A DNA stretch of 64,000 nucleotides from Xanthomonas nasturtii (GCF_001660815.1 NZ_LYMI01000078.1:95977-159976), one strand, 5' to 3'. Counted from the stretch's first letter, positions 1 through 9,803 are shown. Notes: a model not told the origin generated them from the sequence alone. Program-made: numbers and translations.

Positions 1-403
1 CGTGCCGCTGGTGGTGCTGGCCGGCAAGGAATACGGCACCGGCTCCTCGCGCGACTGGGCGGCCAAGGGCACCAACCTGCTCGGGGTCAAGGCAGTGATC
101 GCCGAGAGCTTCGAGCGCATCCATCGCTCCAACCTGGTCGGCATGGGCGTGCTGCCATTGCAGTTCCTGGAAAACGAGAACGCCCAGACGCTTGGCCTGG
201 ATGGTTCGGAAGTGCTCGACATCACCGGCCTGCAGGACGGCGCCAGCCGCCGTGCCACCGTAGATGCGAAAAAGTCCGACGGCAGCGTCAAGCAGTTCCA
301 GGTCAAGGTGCTGCTGCTGACGCCCAAGGAAGTGGAGTACTTCAAGCACGGCGGGCTGCTGCAATACGTGTTGCGCCAGCTGGCCGCACGCAAGGCCGCC
401 TGA
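1..403 (+). CDS. acnA: Aconitate hydratase (RpfA/AcnA), C-terminal part
   Basis: This is the 3' end of an aconitase gene whose start lies before the window. The frame is open from base 2 and ends with TGA at 401-403, giving about 133 residues. The visible part is the C-terminal swivel domain. It has the [12 protein letters not shown] stretch near its start, which carries the substrate-binding serine/arginine of the family, followed by the [16 protein letters not shown] region. Aconitase interconverts citrate and isocitrate in the TCA cycle using a [4Fe-4S] cluster held by the upstream domains, which are not visible here. In Xanthomonas this gene lies beside rpfB and is called rpfA, and its position here matches. 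The alternative, AcnB, has a different domain order. A strong hairpin follows the stop codon. Confidence 0.93.
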   Translation, partial: VPLVVLAGKEYGTGSSRDWAAKGTNLLGVKAVIAESFERIHRSNLVGMGVLPLQFLENENAQTLGLDGSEVLDITGLQDGASRRATVDAKKSDGSVKQFQVKVLLLTPKEVEYFKHGGLLQYVLRQLAARKAA

Positions 404-432
404 CCGTAGCGCACAGTGCGCTCTCTCGATGC

Positions 433-466
433 AACGCCACTCCCGCCGCTTGGCGGGAGTGGCGTT
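433..466 (+). terminator. Rho-independent terminator-like hairpin after acnA/rpfA
   Basis: A perfect 15-bp inverted repeat (433-447 with 452-466) encloses a 4-base loop. The right arm ends in TT but no long T tract follows. It lies 30 bases after the aconitase stop. The remaining bases up to 701 hold no convincing gene. Confidence 0.8.
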
Positions 467-701
467 TCAGGCCATTGCGCATCGCGGCGGACCCGACATG
501 CTGGGCAGCCGTCGGGTGATCGCGCACAGCGTGCGGTGAGCCGCACTGCATGCGCATTCCTTGCGCGCAAGGCCCACCGCGTCGGCGTTGCCGCAGGCGC
601 GGAGTGATGTCGTCCGGACGCGCGACTGGGCCAAGCATGCGTTGGCGCGGCTACCGGCAGCGCCAACCCCTGCATGCGCACAGCGCTCCCGATAGACGCG
701 T

Positions 702-1151
702 TCAGCCCCCTGTCGGCGCCCACTGCGCGTGATACAGCTGCCAGTCGCCGTCGCGCAATCGCCAACCGGTGGTGACCTGGTAGGTTTGCGCCTGATCGGG
801 TACCCAGCGACCGCTGCCGCCGGTCAATAACGCAGTAAAACGCAGCGTGGCGGTCTCGCCGCGCAGTTCCACTTCGACCGGCCCCATGGTCACGCCGATC
901 TGTTGGTTGCCCAGCATCTGCAGCTGCATCAGGCGCCGCAAGCCGGCCGCGTCGAGCCCGTTTTCGCCGACGAAATCGTCGGCCACCGGCGCCATTGCGT
1001 CGCCGATCTCGCGTGCTTCGATCGCCTGGTGCATCTGCTCCAGCGTTGCGCGTAGCCGCTGTTCCGGCGCGGCACGCGTACACCCAAGCAAGGCCAGCAC
1101 GCAAAACCCCATCCCCCACTCACGCCAGCGCACTTGAATGCTGCTCTGCAT
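702..1151 (-). CDS. Putative NTF2-like lipoprotein of unknown function
   Basis: A 149-residue protein with an N-terminal hydrophobic segment ending in the lipobox-like LLGC (Cys24), so it is probably an outer- or inner-membrane lipoprotein. The rest resembles the SnoaL/NTF2-like fold: an acidic N-terminal helix region around residues 30-65, then beta-rich sequence ending WRLRDGDWQLYHAQWAP, a typical last-strand pattern of these small domains. No catalytic residues can be assigned. I start it at the ATG at 1151. A longer frame from 1214 exists, but its extra N-terminus would bury the signal peptide. It is transcribed away from rpfB (divergent, about 97 bp apart). Function is unknown. Confidence 0.7.
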   Translation of the reverse strand: MQSSIQVRWREWGMGFCVLALLGCTRAAPEQRLRATLEQMHQAIEAREIGDAMAPVADDFVGENGLDAAGLRRLMQLQMLGNQQIGVTMGPVEVELRGETATLRFTALLTGGSGRWVPDQAQTYQVTTGWRLRDGDWQLYHAQWAPTGG

Positions 1152-1248
1152 CACGCTTCGCCTTTTCCAGTCATGACGGTATGCTGCCAGCTGTTGTAAC
1201 GCCGTGGAACACACTGCGGCGCGTCAAGAACACCCTGGAGGGGGGCAG

Positions 1249-2931
1249 ATGAATCAGGCACGTCCTTGGTTGCAAAGTTATCCGGCCGGCGTAGCTGCCG
1301 AGATCGATCTGGAGCAGTTCCGCACGGTGGCCGAGGTATTCGCCACCTCCGTCGCGCGCTTTGCCGATCGTCCTGCGTATCACAGCTTCGGCAAGACCAT
1401 CACCTACCGGCAAGCCGATGAACTGGTCGACCAGTTCGCCGCCTACCTGCTGGGCGAGCTGCAGTTGAAGAAAGGCGACCGCGTCGCCCTGATGATGCCC
1501 AACTGCCTGCAGTACCCGATCGCCACCTTCGGCATCCTGCGTGCCGGCCTGACCGTGGTGAACGTCAATCCGCTCTACACCCCGCGCGAGTTGAAGCATC
1601 AGCTGATCGACTCCGGCGCCAGCGTGCTGGTGGTCATCGACAACTTCGGCACCACCGTGCAGCAGGTCATCGCCGACACGCCGGTCAAGCAGGTGATCAC
1701 CACCGGTCTGGGCGACATGCTCGGCTTCCCGAAAGCGACGCTGGTCAACTTCGTCGTCAAATACGTCAAGAAGCTGGTGCCGGAATACCGCATCAATGGT
1801 GCGATCAGGTTCCGCGAGGCGCTGGCGCTGGGCCGTAAGCACACCCTGCCCACCCTGCAGATCGAACCGGACGACATCGCGTTCCTGCAATACACCGGCG
1901 GCACCACCGGCGTGGCCAAGGGCGCGATGCTGACCCACCGCAATCTGGTCGCCAACATGCAGCAGGCACACCAGTGGCTCACCGGCACCGGCAAGCTGGA
2001 AGAAGGCAACGAGGTGGTGATCACCGCGTTGCCGCTGTATCACATCTTCGCACTGACGGCCAACGGGCTGGTCTTCATGAAGATCGGCGGCTGCAATCAC
2101 CTCATCAGCAATCCGCGCGACATGCCCGGTTTCGTCAAGGAGTTGAAGAAGACCCGTTTTACCGCATTTACCGGCGTCAACACACTGTTCAATGGCCTGC
2201 TCAACACGCCCGGTTTCGACCAGATCGATTTTTCCTCGCTCAAGATGACCCTGGGCGGCGGCATGGCCGTGCAACGCTCGGTCGCCGAACGCTGGAAGAA
2301 GGTCACCGGCCTGACCCTGGTCGAGGCCTACGGCCTGACCGAGACCTCGCCGGCTGCCTGTATCAACCCGATGGATCTGAAGGACTACAACGGCTCGATC
2401 GGCCTGCCGATTCCGTCCACCGATGCCTGCATCAAGGACGACGCCGGCGCCGTGCTGCCGCAGGGCGAGATCGGCGAGCTGTGCATCCAGGGCCCGCAGG
2501 TGATGAAGGGCTATTGGAAGAAACCCGAAGAAACCGCCAAGGTCATGGACGCCGAGGGCTGGCTACATACCGGCGACATCGCCCGCATGGACGAACACGG
2601 CTTCGTCTACATCGTGGATCGCAAGAAGGACATGATTCTGGTCTCCGGCTTCAACGTCTACCCGAACGAGATCGAGGACGTGATCGCCGAAATGCCCGGC
2701 GTGCTGGAAGTGGCCGCAGTGGGCGTGCCGGACGAGAAGTCCGGCGAGATCGTCAAGGCCGTCATCGTGAAGAAGGACCCCGCCCTGACCGCCGACGATG
2801 TGAAGGCGCATTGCCGCGCCAACCTCACCGGCTACAAGCAGCCGCGCGTGATCGAATTCCGCAAGGAACTGCCCAAGACCAACGTCGGCAAGATCCTGCG
2901 TCGCGAATTGCGGGATGCGCCCAAGCAGTAA
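1249..2931 (+). CDS. rpfB: Long-chain fatty-acid--CoA ligase RpfB (FadD family)
   Basis: A 560-residue acyl-CoA synthetase that activates free fatty acids with ATP and CoA. Published work on Xanthomonas RpfB ties it to fatty-acid recycling and turnover of the DSF signal. The P-loop-like AMP-binding motif [16 protein letters not shown] lies at about residues 214-230. The FACS signature around [27 protein letters not shown] lies at about 436-462. The C-terminal catalytic lysine region [12 protein letters not shown] is near 545. The ATG at 1249 has a strong GGAGGGG ribosome site just upstream. A longer in-frame start at 1204 would add 15 unfamiliar residues. It sits between rpfA and rpfF, the standard rpf order. 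Confidence 0.95.
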   Translation: MNQARPWLQSYPAGVAAEIDLEQFRTVAEVFATSVARFADRPAYHSFGKTITYRQADELVDQFAAYLLGELQLKKGDRVALMMPNCLQYPIATFGILRAGLTVVNVNPLYTPRELKHQLIDSGASVLVVIDNFGTTVQQVIADTPVKQVITTGLGDMLGFPKATLVNFVVKYVKKLVPEYRINGAIRFREALALGRKHTLPTLQIEPDDIAFLQYTGGTTGVAKGAMLTHRNLVANMQQAHQWLTGTGKLEEGNEVVITALPLYHIFALTANGLVFMKIGGCNHLISNPRDMPGFVKELKKTRFTAFTGVNTLFNGLLNTPGFDQIDFSSLKMTLGGGMAVQRSVAERWKKVTGLTLVEAYGLTETSPAACINPMDLKDYNGSIGLPIPSTDACIKDDAGAVLPQGEIGELCIQGPQVMKGYWKKPEETAKVMDAEGWLHTGDIARMDEHGFVYIVDRKKDMILVSGFNVYPNEIEDVIAEMPGVLEVAAVGVPDEKSGEIVKAVIVKKDPALTADDVKAHCRANLTGYKQPRVIEFRKELPKTNVGKILRRELRDAPKQ

Positions 2932-2975
2932 TCCACCTCGCCAGCGCAGATCGACGGCCATCCGGCCGTCACTCG

Positions 2976-3007
2976 ACGCCCGCAATGCCGCAAGGCCTTG
3001 CGGGCGT
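2976..3007 (+). terminator. Hairpin between rpfB and rpfF
   Basis: A perfect 10-bp inverted repeat (2976-2985 with 2998-3007) has a loop that can itself pair (GCC..GGC), followed by TCGCTTTT. It could terminate or attenuate rpfB transcription before rpfF, leaving rpfF partly dependent on its own promoter. The T-run is weak. Confidence 0.6.
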
Positions 3008-3110
3008 TCGCTTTTGCACGCATAGAATCCGGTGTCGGCGCATGCTTAGGCGTTCACCCCTTTCTCCGTCCGCAAGGCGGCCGGCCGGACGGTCTTCACG
3101 GAGAACCACC

Positions 3111-3980
3111 ATGTCTGCAGTTCAACCTTTCATTTGCACCAACATCGGCTCGACCCTCCGCATCATCGAAGAACCGCAGCGTGACGTGTACTGGATCCAT
3201 ATGCATGCCGACCTGGCCATCAATCCGGGGCGTGCGTGCTTCTCCACGCGCCTGGTCGACGACATCACCGGCTACCAGACCAACCTGGGGCAACGCTTGA
3301 ACACCGCCGGGGTACTGGCACCGCACGTGGTACTGGCCTCGGACAGCGACGTGTTCAATCTCGGCGGCGACCTGGCGCTGTTCTGCCAGCTGATCCGCGA
3401 GGGCGACCGCGCCCGCCTGCTGGATTACGCGCAGCGCTGCGTGCGTGGCGTGCATGCATTCCACGTCGGCCTGGGCGCGCGTGCGCACAGCATTGCGCTG
3501 GTGCAGGGCAACGCGCTCGGCGGCGGCTTCGAAGCAGCACTGAGCTGCCACACCATCATTGCCGAGGAAGGCGTGATGATGGGGCTGCCCGAAGTGCTGT
3601 TCGACCTGTTCCCGGGCATGGGCGCCTACTCTTTCATGTGCCAGCGTGTCAGCGCACAGCTCGCGCAGAAGATCATGCTCGAAGGCAATCTGTATTCGGC
3701 CGAACAACTGCTCGGCATGGGGCTGATCGATCGCGTAGTGCCGCGCGGTCAGGGCGTGGCGGCAGTGGAACAGGTAATCCGCGAAAGCAAGCGCACCCCG
3801 CATGCGTGGGCGGCCATGCAGCAGGTCCGCGAAATGACCACCGCCGTGCCGTTGGAGGAAATGATGCGCATCACCGAGATCTGGGTGGATACGGCCATGC
3901 AGCTGGGTGAAAAATCGCTGCGCACCATGGACCGTCTGGTGCGCGCGCAGTCGCGTCGCTCAGGGCTCGACGCCGGCTGA
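3111..3980 (+). CDS. rpfF: DSF synthase RpfF (crotonase family)
   Basis: A 289-residue crotonase-fold enzyme that makes the diffusible signal factor cis-11-methyl-2-dodecenoic acid by dehydrating and hydrolysing 3-hydroxyacyl-ACP. Counting from the ATG at 3111 puts Glu141 (in GGGFEAAL) and Glu161 (in GLPEVLF) exactly at the catalytic positions known for X. campestris RpfF, which confirms the start. The oxyanion-hole region is NLGGDLALF (83-91) and QGNALGGGF (132-140). An AAGG/GGAG-like ribosome site lies in the bases before the ATG. It follows rpfB by 179 bp and converges on rpfC with only 12 bp between the two stop codons. In the known system RpfC binds RpfF through its receiver domain and restrains it. 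Confidence 0.98.
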   Translation: MSAVQPFICTNIGSTLRIIEEPQRDVYWIHMHADLAINPGRACFSTRLVDDITGYQTNLGQRLNTAGVLAPHVVLASDSDVFNLGGDLALFCQLIREGDRARLLDYAQRCVRGVHAFHVGLGARAHSIALVQGNALGGGFEAALSCHTIIAEEGVMMGLPEVLFDLFPGMGAYSFMCQRVSAQLAQKIMLEGNLYSAEQLLGMGLIDRVVPRGQGVAAVEQVIRESKRTPHAWAAMQQVREMTTAVPLEEMMRITEIWVDTAMQLGEKSLRTMDRLVRAQSRRSGLDAG

Positions 3981-3992
3981 TGCGCCGGTGGT

Positions 3993-6173
3993 CTATTCGC
4001 TACTACGGGGGGAGCACTCGTCGTCCTTGACGCCTTGCAGGCGTGCGTCGAGTGCATCCTTTCCGGCGGCCAATTGTGCGTGCAGCGCAGACAGCCGCTT
4101 GCGCCACTCTGCCTGCAACTGCCAGTCGGCCATGCGCATCAGTTCACCGCCGTTGGTGGCCACCTGCGCCAGACCCAGGTTACTGGCCACACCACGTAAC
4201 GCATGCGCGCTTTCGCGTAGCTGCTCCCAATCCGAACGCGTGCCATCGCGTTCGATCGCGCCCACGCAGTTCTGCGCATCTTCCAGACACTGGCGCACGA
4301 ACTGACGCTCGAATTCCTCGCCCATGCCCAGCGCGGCCAGCTCGTCGAGCACGCTGGAATCGAGCACGCCTTCGAAGTTTGCCGGAATCTGCACGCTGGT
4401 TGCCGGGATTGCCAGCGGGCGTGTGCTGACCGCCAGATCGGCGAGCGTGTCCAGCAGCTTGGCGGCAACCACCGGCTTGGCCAGGAATGCACGCGCGCCG
4501 GCCTGCTCGCAACTGCGGATGGCCTCGGGCGTGACGTCGGCGCTGAGCACCACCACCGGGGTGTAACGCGTGCCGCTGGCTTGCATCACGCGCAGCTGCT
4601 TGAGCATGTCCAGGCCATTCATGCCAGGCATGTGCAGATCCACGATCACCGCATCGAAATCCTCTTCGGCCATCGCATCCAGCACCTGCTCGGCGCCGTT
4701 GACGCACAGCGCGCGGTGGCCGGCCTTTTCCAACAGGCGCTGCAACACCATGCGATTGGCTTCATGGTCGTCGGCCACCAACATGCGCATGCTGCGCACG
4801 CGTGCGCGATGGCGCAGGAACGGGTTGGAGAATGCAATGACGTTGGAGGCTTCCAGCGCGTCGGGCGTGTCCGCCAGCGCACCGGCCTGCACCCGGGCCG
4901 GCGCAGTCTGCACGACCTCGCCAATGGTCATCGGCAATTCGAACCAGAACACGCTGCCGCCGGACGGGTTCGGCTTGAAGCCAATCGCCCCGCCCATCGC
5001 CTCGACCAGGCCCTTGGCAATCGTGGTGCCCAGGCCGGTGCCCTCGTAGCGACGCGACAGGCCGACGTCGGCTTGTTCGAAGGCTTCGAACAGGCGTGGG
5101 CGCATGTCCAACGGCACGCCAATGCCGCTGTCTTCGACATCGAAGCGCAGCCGCACCGCATCTTCGCCGGCGCCGGAAATGCGCGTCACCCGCAGCAACA
5201 CATGTCCGTGCTCGGTGAACTTGACCGCGTTGCCGAGCAGGTTGAGCAGTACCTGGCGCAAGTGACCGGTGTCGCCCTTGAGCAGGTCCGGCACATTGGT
5301 AGCCACTTCGGTGCCGTAATCCAGTCCGCGGCCCCGCGCCTGCGGCTGCAGGATCATGTTGACCGAGCCGATCAGATCACGCAGCGAAAAATCGCGGCGA
5401 TCGATGCGGATCTTGCCGGCCTCGATCGCGGAGATGTCCAGCACCTCTTCCACCAGCGACAACAGGCTGCGCGCCGACGCCTGGATGGTGTTGAGGCATT
5501 CCTTCTGCTCGGCGTCCAGACGCGTGGTCGCCAGCACTTCAGTCATGCCCGACAACCCGTTGAGGGGGGTGCGGAACTCGTGGCTCATATTGGCCAGGAA
5601 ACGGCTCTTGGCCTGATTGGCATGCCGCGCCTCGCGCACCGCCCGTGTCATCGCACGCAGCAGCGAATCGAAGTACAGCGGCACGGCGATCAGGCCCAGC
5701 AACAAGCCCCAGCTCAGGTATGGATTGGCTTTCCAATAGGGTGAAATCAGGATGGCGCTGAGGAAACACAGGCTACCCATTGCCGTAGCGGCGCGCAGAT
5801 AGTTGCTGCCATAGCGCAGACCGTTGCCGATGGTCACCCACATGCACACTGCATACAACGGTGAGGCAGGCTCGCCCTGGATCGCCATGATGGCACCGGT
5901 GCAGGTGTAATCCAGCAGCATGCCGATCAGGCGCCGCGTGTGGGACACCTGCGGTCGCAGCAGGATCGCCACCATCAGGCCAAGCGACACCACCAGCTCG
6001 CCCACCAGGATCAACCAAGTGGCCACCAGCGTGTCGCCATGCGTATGTTGGTAGCGCCAGCCCAGGTAAGAAATGAACAGGGTGGTGATGATGATACGGA
6101 CCAGATTTTGCGCGTGCTCCGTGTCCGCCCGTCCTGACAGACGTTGCTTCAACCATGGCAATGGAAACTTCAT
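3993..6173 (-). CDS. rpfC: DSF-sensing hybrid histidine kinase RpfC
   Basis: A 726-residue hybrid sensor kinase, the same length as the X. campestris protein. In order: an N-terminal sensor with about five membrane segments (residues 22-175); HisKA with His198 in NMSHEFRTPLN; a HATPase domain with N-box NLLGNAVKF (about 311-319) and G-boxes DSGIGV and EGTGLG (348-353, 377-382); a receiver domain with Asp512 in VIVDLHMPGMNG; and an HPt domain with His657 in ESAHALRG. All phosphorelay residues fall at the published positions, which fixes the ATG at 6173 rather than the longer open frame. In the known pathway it senses DSF and passes phosphate to RpfG. It also represses RpfF by direct contact. 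It is the last gene of rpfG-rpfH-rpfC, 7 bp after rpfH. Confidence 0.98.
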   Translation of the reverse strand: MKFPLPWLKQRLSGRADTEHAQNLVRIIITTLFISYLGWRYQHTHGDTLVATWLILVGELVVSLGLMVAILLRPQVSHTRRLIGMLLDYTCTGAIMAIQGEPASPLYAVCMWVTIGNGLRYGSNYLRAATAMGSLCFLSAILISPYWKANPYLSWGLLLGLIAVPLYFDSLLRAMTRAVREARHANQAKSRFLANMSHEFRTPLNGLSGMTEVLATTRLDAEQKECLNTIQASARSLLSLVEEVLDISAIEAGKIRIDRRDFSLRDLIGSVNMILQPQARGRGLDYGTEVATNVPDLLKGDTGHLRQVLLNLLGNAVKFTEHGHVLLRVTRISGAGEDAVRLRFDVEDSGIGVPLDMRPRLFEAFEQADVGLSRRYEGTGLGTTIAKGLVEAMGGAIGFKPNPSGGSVFWFELPMTIGEVVQTAPARVQAGALADTPDALEASNVIAFSNPFLRHRARVRSMRMLVADDHEANRMVLQRLLEKAGHRALCVNGAEQVLDAMAEEDFDAVIVDLHMPGMNGLDMLKQLRVMQASGTRYTPVVVLSADVTPEAIRSCEQAGARAFLAKPVVAAKLLDTLADLAVSTRPLAIPATSVQIPANFEGVLDSSVLDELAALGMGEEFERQFVRQCLEDAQNCVGAIERDGTRSDWEQLRESAHALRGVASNLGLAQVATNGGELMRMADWQLQAEWRKRLSALHAQLAAGKDALDARLQGVKDDECSPRSSE

Positions 6174-6180
6174 AGACGCC

Positions 6181-6813
6181 TCAGACGCGCGTTGGCGTCG
6201 ATGGGGTTGGGATCCTTCCGTACTGCGTCGCAGCGTCGATACCTGCAGCGGGCGGCGTCTCAATGATCGCCTGGTCGTGCTCGCGCAGCGTACGCAACAA
6301 TGACATAGGAATGACGATCAACGCACCCAGCAGCGCGATCGCCAGGCCAAGCCGACCCTGCCAATAGCTACTGTTGGCCAGCGTTGTGCCGAAGCTGAGC
6401 GTGGTCATGGCCATGGCCACTGCGTTGTGCAGAGCCTCGCTCCCGAACCGCAGCCCATTGCCGATCGTTAACCAAAGCAACACGACATACAAGAATGCCA
6501 TCGGCGCCCCCATCCAGGTCATCGCCAACCCGATCAAGCCGTAATCGGACAGCATCCCTAGCGTGCGACGCAGATGCGAGCGCCGTGGGTCTGCAACAAT
6601 CCAGCCAAAGAGCACCAGCGCGATCCCCTGACCGATTGCGATCAGGCAGAACAGCTGCTGCAGCTGGTACCTGGAGACCTGCCACTGCTGAGCGAAAGTC
6701 AGCGCATAGACCAGAATCAGCAGAATCAACACGATGCGCACCAGCGCCTGGCCATGCTCGCTGTCGGGACGCCGAGCGAGTCGGTCACGCAGCTGGCCAA
6801 GCGACGACCTCAC
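6181..6813 (-). CDS. rpfH: RpfH, membrane protein resembling the RpfC sensor domain
   Basis: A 210-residue membrane protein with about five hydrophobic segments and no kinase or receiver domain. It closely parallels the first 190 residues of RpfC: both have RxDSEHxQxLVRI near the N-terminus, the TIGNGLR[YF]GS signature in the middle, and a final segment leading into an LLRxxxR stretch. It therefore looks like an ancient duplication of the RpfC input domain. I use the GTG at 6813, because the rpfG stop (TGA, 6817-6815) leaves a single base between the genes and no ATG fits. That arrangement implies translational coupling. Its role in DSF signalling is not settled. Several Xanthomonas species lack it. 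Confidence 0.9.
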   Translation of the reverse strand: MRSSLGQLRDRLARRPDSEHGQALVRIVLILLILVYALTFAQQWQVSRYQLQQLFCLIAIGQGIALVLFGWIVADPRRSHLRRTLGMLSDYGLIGLAMTWMGAPMAFLYVVLLWLTIGNGLRFGSEALHNAVAMAMTTLSFGTTLANSSYWQGRLGLAIALLGALIVIPMSLLRTLREHDQAIIETPPAAGIDAATQYGRIPTPSTPTRV

Positions 6814-6814
6814 C

Positions 6815-7951
6815 TCACACCCCGGGTCGTGCCGATGCGGTCGAGAACTCGCCGCAGATCTGATCCAGCTGCGCGCGACCACGCAGCAACGCATCCACGC
6901 AGCGCGGGTCGAACAGGCGGCCACGTTGGGCGTACAGATAGGCCAGCGCAGCGTCCATGGTCCAGGCTTCCTTGTACGGGCGCTGCGACAGCAGCGCGTC
7001 GAAGACGTCGGCCACCGCCACGATGCGCGCTTCCAGCGGAATCGCCTCTCCCACCAGTCCGTCCGGGTAGCCGGTGCCGTCGTAGCGTTCGTGGTGACGC
7101 AGCGCGATCAGCGCGCCGACCTGGATGAAGCGGTTCTGGCTGCCGCTGAGCAGCTCGTAGCCGATGCGCGGATGGCGCTTCATGATGCTCATCTCGTCGT
7201 CGGTGAGCTTGCCCGGCTTGAGCAGCACCGCATCGGGAATGGCGATCTTGCCCATGTCGTGCAGCGGTGCGGCCATCTCGATGATGCGCACCTCTTCTTC
7301 CGAGAGGCCCAGTTGCTCGGCAATCAGCCCGGCCACGTGCGACATGCGCTCCAGGAATGCGCTGGTGCCCGAATCGCGATACTCGATGGCGCGCGCCAGC
7401 CGCGACAAGGTTTCGCGTTCGCGCTCTTCGACCTCGTTCATGCTGGCCAGCAGGCGTTGTTCCAGCGACAACGCGCGTTGCTTGACGCTTTCGCTCTGCT
7501 GACGCAGCTGCAGCAAATTGGAGCAGCGCGCGCGCAATTCGCGCGGGCGGATCGGCTTGACCAGGAAATCGATCACCCCGGCTTCCAGTGCTGCCTGACG
7601 AATCGGTTCGTCGCCGACGATGGTGATCAGGATGATCGGAATATCGCGGTGACTGGGCAGCCGACGTAGCCGACGCGCGAATTCCAGACCGTCCATGCCG
7701 GGCATGCGGTAATCGAGCAGCAACAGATCCACGCGCCCGGCTTCGCACCAGGCCAGGGCGTCGAGCGGATCGCCGAAATCGTAGACCTTCAGTTCCGGCG
7801 CGATGTCTTCGATGACATGGCGCAGCATCGTCCGCGCGGACATCTGGTCATCGACAATGACGATGTTCAATCCCAGATCCGCCTTTTCCGCCCAGCTACC
7901 CCATGTATCCGTCGACACCATGCCGCCCGGACTCCCTAAAACATCCTGCAT
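6815..7951 (-). CDS. rpfG: HD-GYP cyclic-di-GMP phosphodiesterase response regulator RpfG
   Basis: A 378-residue response regulator that hydrolyses cyclic di-GMP when phosphorylated by RpfC. This releases control of virulence factors and biofilm dispersal in the known Xanthomonas pathway. The receiver domain (about 28-150) has the acidic pair D34/D35, phospho-acceptor Asp80 in LLLLDYRMPGMDG and the conserved Lys132. A coiled-coil-like linker (about 150-185) leads to the HD-GYP domain, with H231-D232 in PLHDMGKIAIPD, the HHERYDGTGYPDGL stretch (286-299, GYP at 294-296) and downstream DVFDAL. The start ATG at 7951 gives the expected length. It is the first gene of rpfGHC and is downstream of lysS on the same strand. 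Confidence 0.98.
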   Translation of the reverse strand: MQDVLGSPGGMVSTDTWGSWAEKADLGLNIVIVDDQMSARTMLRHVIEDIAPELKVYDFGDPLDALAWCEAGRVDLLLLDYRMPGMDGLEFARRLRRLPSHRDIPIILITIVGDEPIRQAALEAGVIDFLVKPIRPRELRARCSNLLQLRQQSESVKQRALSLEQRLLASMNEVEERERETLSRLARAIEYRDSGTSAFLERMSHVAGLIAEQLGLSEEEVRIIEMAAPLHDMGKIAIPDAVLLKPGKLTDDEMSIMKRHPRIGYELLSGSQNRFIQVGALIALRHHERYDGTGYPDGLVGEAIPLEARIVAVADVFDALLSQRPYKEAWTMDAALAYLYAQRGRLFDPRCVDALLRGRAQLDQICGEFSTASARPGV

Positions 7952-8059
7952 AGCCGTTGCTCCTCTATCTCGAGAACGGAAAAGCGATGACGCCGGCCGC
8001 TGGCCGACTCCCCCGAACGATACGCTGTTCGAGGCTCCGCCCTAGCATATGCAGTATCT

Positions 8060-8083
8060 GTGCCGTCGGCGCACCGACGGCAC
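8060..8083 (-). terminator. Hairpin between lysS and rpfG
   Basis: A perfect 10-bp stem (8060-8069 with 8074-8083) has a CGCA loop and sits directly after the lysS stop. On the minus strand the run of six T lies before the stem, not after it, so its value as an intrinsic terminator is uncertain. It may be an mRNA-end structure instead. Confidence 0.5.
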
Positions 8084-8089
8084 AAAAAA

Positions 8090-9607
8090 TCAGGCTTCCG
8101 GACGCATATACGGGAACAGCAGGACGTCGCGGATCGAGGTGCTGCCGGTCAGCAGCATCACCAGACGATCGATCCCGATGCCCAGGCCGCCGGTCGGCGC
8201 CATCCCGTACTCCAACGCACGGATGTAGTCGGCGTCGAAATGCATGGCTTCGTCGTCGCCGCCGTCCTTGGCCTGCACCTGCGCCTGGAAGCGTGCGGCC
8301 TGGTCTTCGGGGTCATTGAGCTCGGAGAAGCCGTTGGCCAGCTCCTTGCCATTGATGAAAAGCTCGAAGCGATCGGTGTAACCCGGGTCGGTGTCGCTGG
8401 CACGCGCTAGCGGCGACACCTCGACCGGATGGTCGGTAATGAAGGTCGGCTGCACCAGGGTGTGTTCCACCGTGGCTTCGAAAATTTCCAGCAGCAGCTT
8501 GCCCCAGCCGTAAGACGGCTTGACGCGGATCTTCAAGCGCTCGCAGTGCCGCAGCAGCGCAGCGCGGTCGGTGCAATCGGCCGCGCTGATTTCCGGATTG
8601 TGGTGACGAACGGCCTCATCCATGCGCCAGCGCCGGAAAGCCGGCGCCAAATCGATGTCGGCCCCGTCCCAGCTGACCTGGGTGGTGCCCAACACGGTCT
8701 GCGCGGTGTCGCGGATGACCTGCTCGGTCAGGTCCATGATCTCGTGGTACGTGGCATAGGCCTCGTAGAGCTCGAGCATGGTGAATTCGGGGTTGTGCCG
8801 GGTCGACACGCCTTCGTTGCGGAAATTGCGGTTGATCTCGTAGACGCGCTCCAGGCCACCGACCACCAGGCGCTTGAGATACAGCTCCGGGGCCACGCGC
8901 AGGTACAGATCCAGATCCAGCGCGTTGTGGTGGGTGGTAAACGGCTTGGCGGTGGCACCGCCGGGGATGTAATGCATCATCGGCGTTTCCACTTCCAGGA
9001 AACGGCGCGCGTCCAGCCAGGCGCGCATGGCGCGGATGATCTTGGAGCGCTTGATGAAGACCTCGCGCGCTTCCGGGGTGACGATCAGGTCGACGTAACG
9101 CTGGCGGTAGCGCTGCTCCACGTCCGACAGGCCGTGCCACTTGTCCGGCAGCGGGCGCAGCGACTTGGTCAGCAGGCGCAACGCGGTAGCCTTGACCGAC
9201 AGCTCGCCGGTCTTGGTGCGGGTGAGCCCGCCCTCCACCGCCACGATGTCGCCGACATCCCAGCCCTTGAACGCGGTGTAGGCATCGCCGAGCACATTGC
9301 CCTGCAGGAACAGCTGCACGCGCCCGGATTCGTCCTGGATCTGCGCAAAGCTGGCCTTGCCCATCACCCGCTTGGCCATCAGGCGGCCTGCCATTTTGAC
9401 CGTGCGCCCGCTGGCCTCCAGCGCTTCGGAGCTCCAGGTCTGCGCATCGGCGAATTCGGCCTGCAGATCGCCGGCGAAGTGCTCGCGTACGAAGTCGTTC
9501 GGGTAGGCGATGCCCTGGCCGCGCAACGCGCCCAGTTTCGCGCGACGCTCGGCGATGAGGCTGTTCTCGTCGGCGGGGATCTGCGGCGCGGGGGTCTGTT
9601 CGGTCAT
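8090..9607 (-). CDS. lysS: Lysyl-tRNA synthetase, class II
   Basis: A 505-residue class II synthetase that charges tRNA-Lys. The N-terminal OB-fold anticodon-binding domain covers roughly residues 65-150. The catalytic core follows with motif 1 near FLEVETPMM, motif 2 around [18 protein letters not shown] and motif 3 [16 protein letters not shown] near the C-terminus. Length matches the bacterial family (about 505). The ATG at 9607 is used; no better start is seen. It follows prfB on the same strand after 196 bp, the prfB-lysS pairing common in proteobacteria, and precedes rpfG. Confidence 0.97.
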   Translation of the reverse strand: MTEQTPAPQIPADENSLIAERRAKLGALRGQGIAYPNDFVREHFAGDLQAEFADAQTWSSEALEASGRTVKMAGRLMAKRVMGKASFAQIQDESGRVQLFLQGNVLGDAYTAFKGWDVGDIVAVEGGLTRTKTGELSVKATALRLLTKSLRPLPDKWHGLSDVEQRYRQRYVDLIVTPEAREVFIKRSKIIRAMRAWLDARRFLEVETPMMHYIPGGATAKPFTTHHNALDLDLYLRVAPELYLKRLVVGGLERVYEINRNFRNEGVSTRHNPEFTMLELYEAYATYHEIMDLTEQVIRDTAQTVLGTTQVSWDGADIDLAPAFRRWRMDEAVRHHNPEISAADCTDRAALLRHCERLKIRVKPSYGWGKLLLEIFEATVEHTLVQPTFITDHPVEVSPLARASDTDPGYTDRFELFINGKELANGFSELNDPEDQAARFQAQVQAKDGGDDEAMHFDADYIRALEYGMAPTGGLGIGIDRLVMLLTGSTSIRDVLLFPYMRPEA

Positions 9608-9803
9608 GGCGGGAATCGGTCTGCGATAGGTCGGGCGCGTGCCCGGTAGGGAGTGAGAGACCGGCAGCGCCGGACTCTCTTACATTGACGGTGTCGCGCG
9701 TAAGCCGCCCGAGCTCGTCCTGCTGCCACAACGCGAGCCGGCGCTTCGGTGCGTGGCTAGCGTGGTGCGAGGCCGTCGCATCCGCTGCGACCTCGCCCTG
9801 CGG

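Noticed and set aside
416..607. Short frames after the acnA hairpin
   Set aside because: No motif, overlapping frames on both strands, and no ribosome site.
1171..2274. 367-residue minus-strand frame opposite rpfB
   Set aside because: Antisense shadow of rpfB in high-GC sequence.
4581..5744. 387-residue plus-strand frame opposite rpfC
   Set aside because: Antisense shadow of rpfC; composition is the usual His/Gln-rich artefact.
8060..8090. Intrinsic terminator of lysS
   Set aside because: The stem is perfect, but the T run precedes it in the direction of lysS transcription, so a standard terminator is not supported. Kept as a hairpin only.
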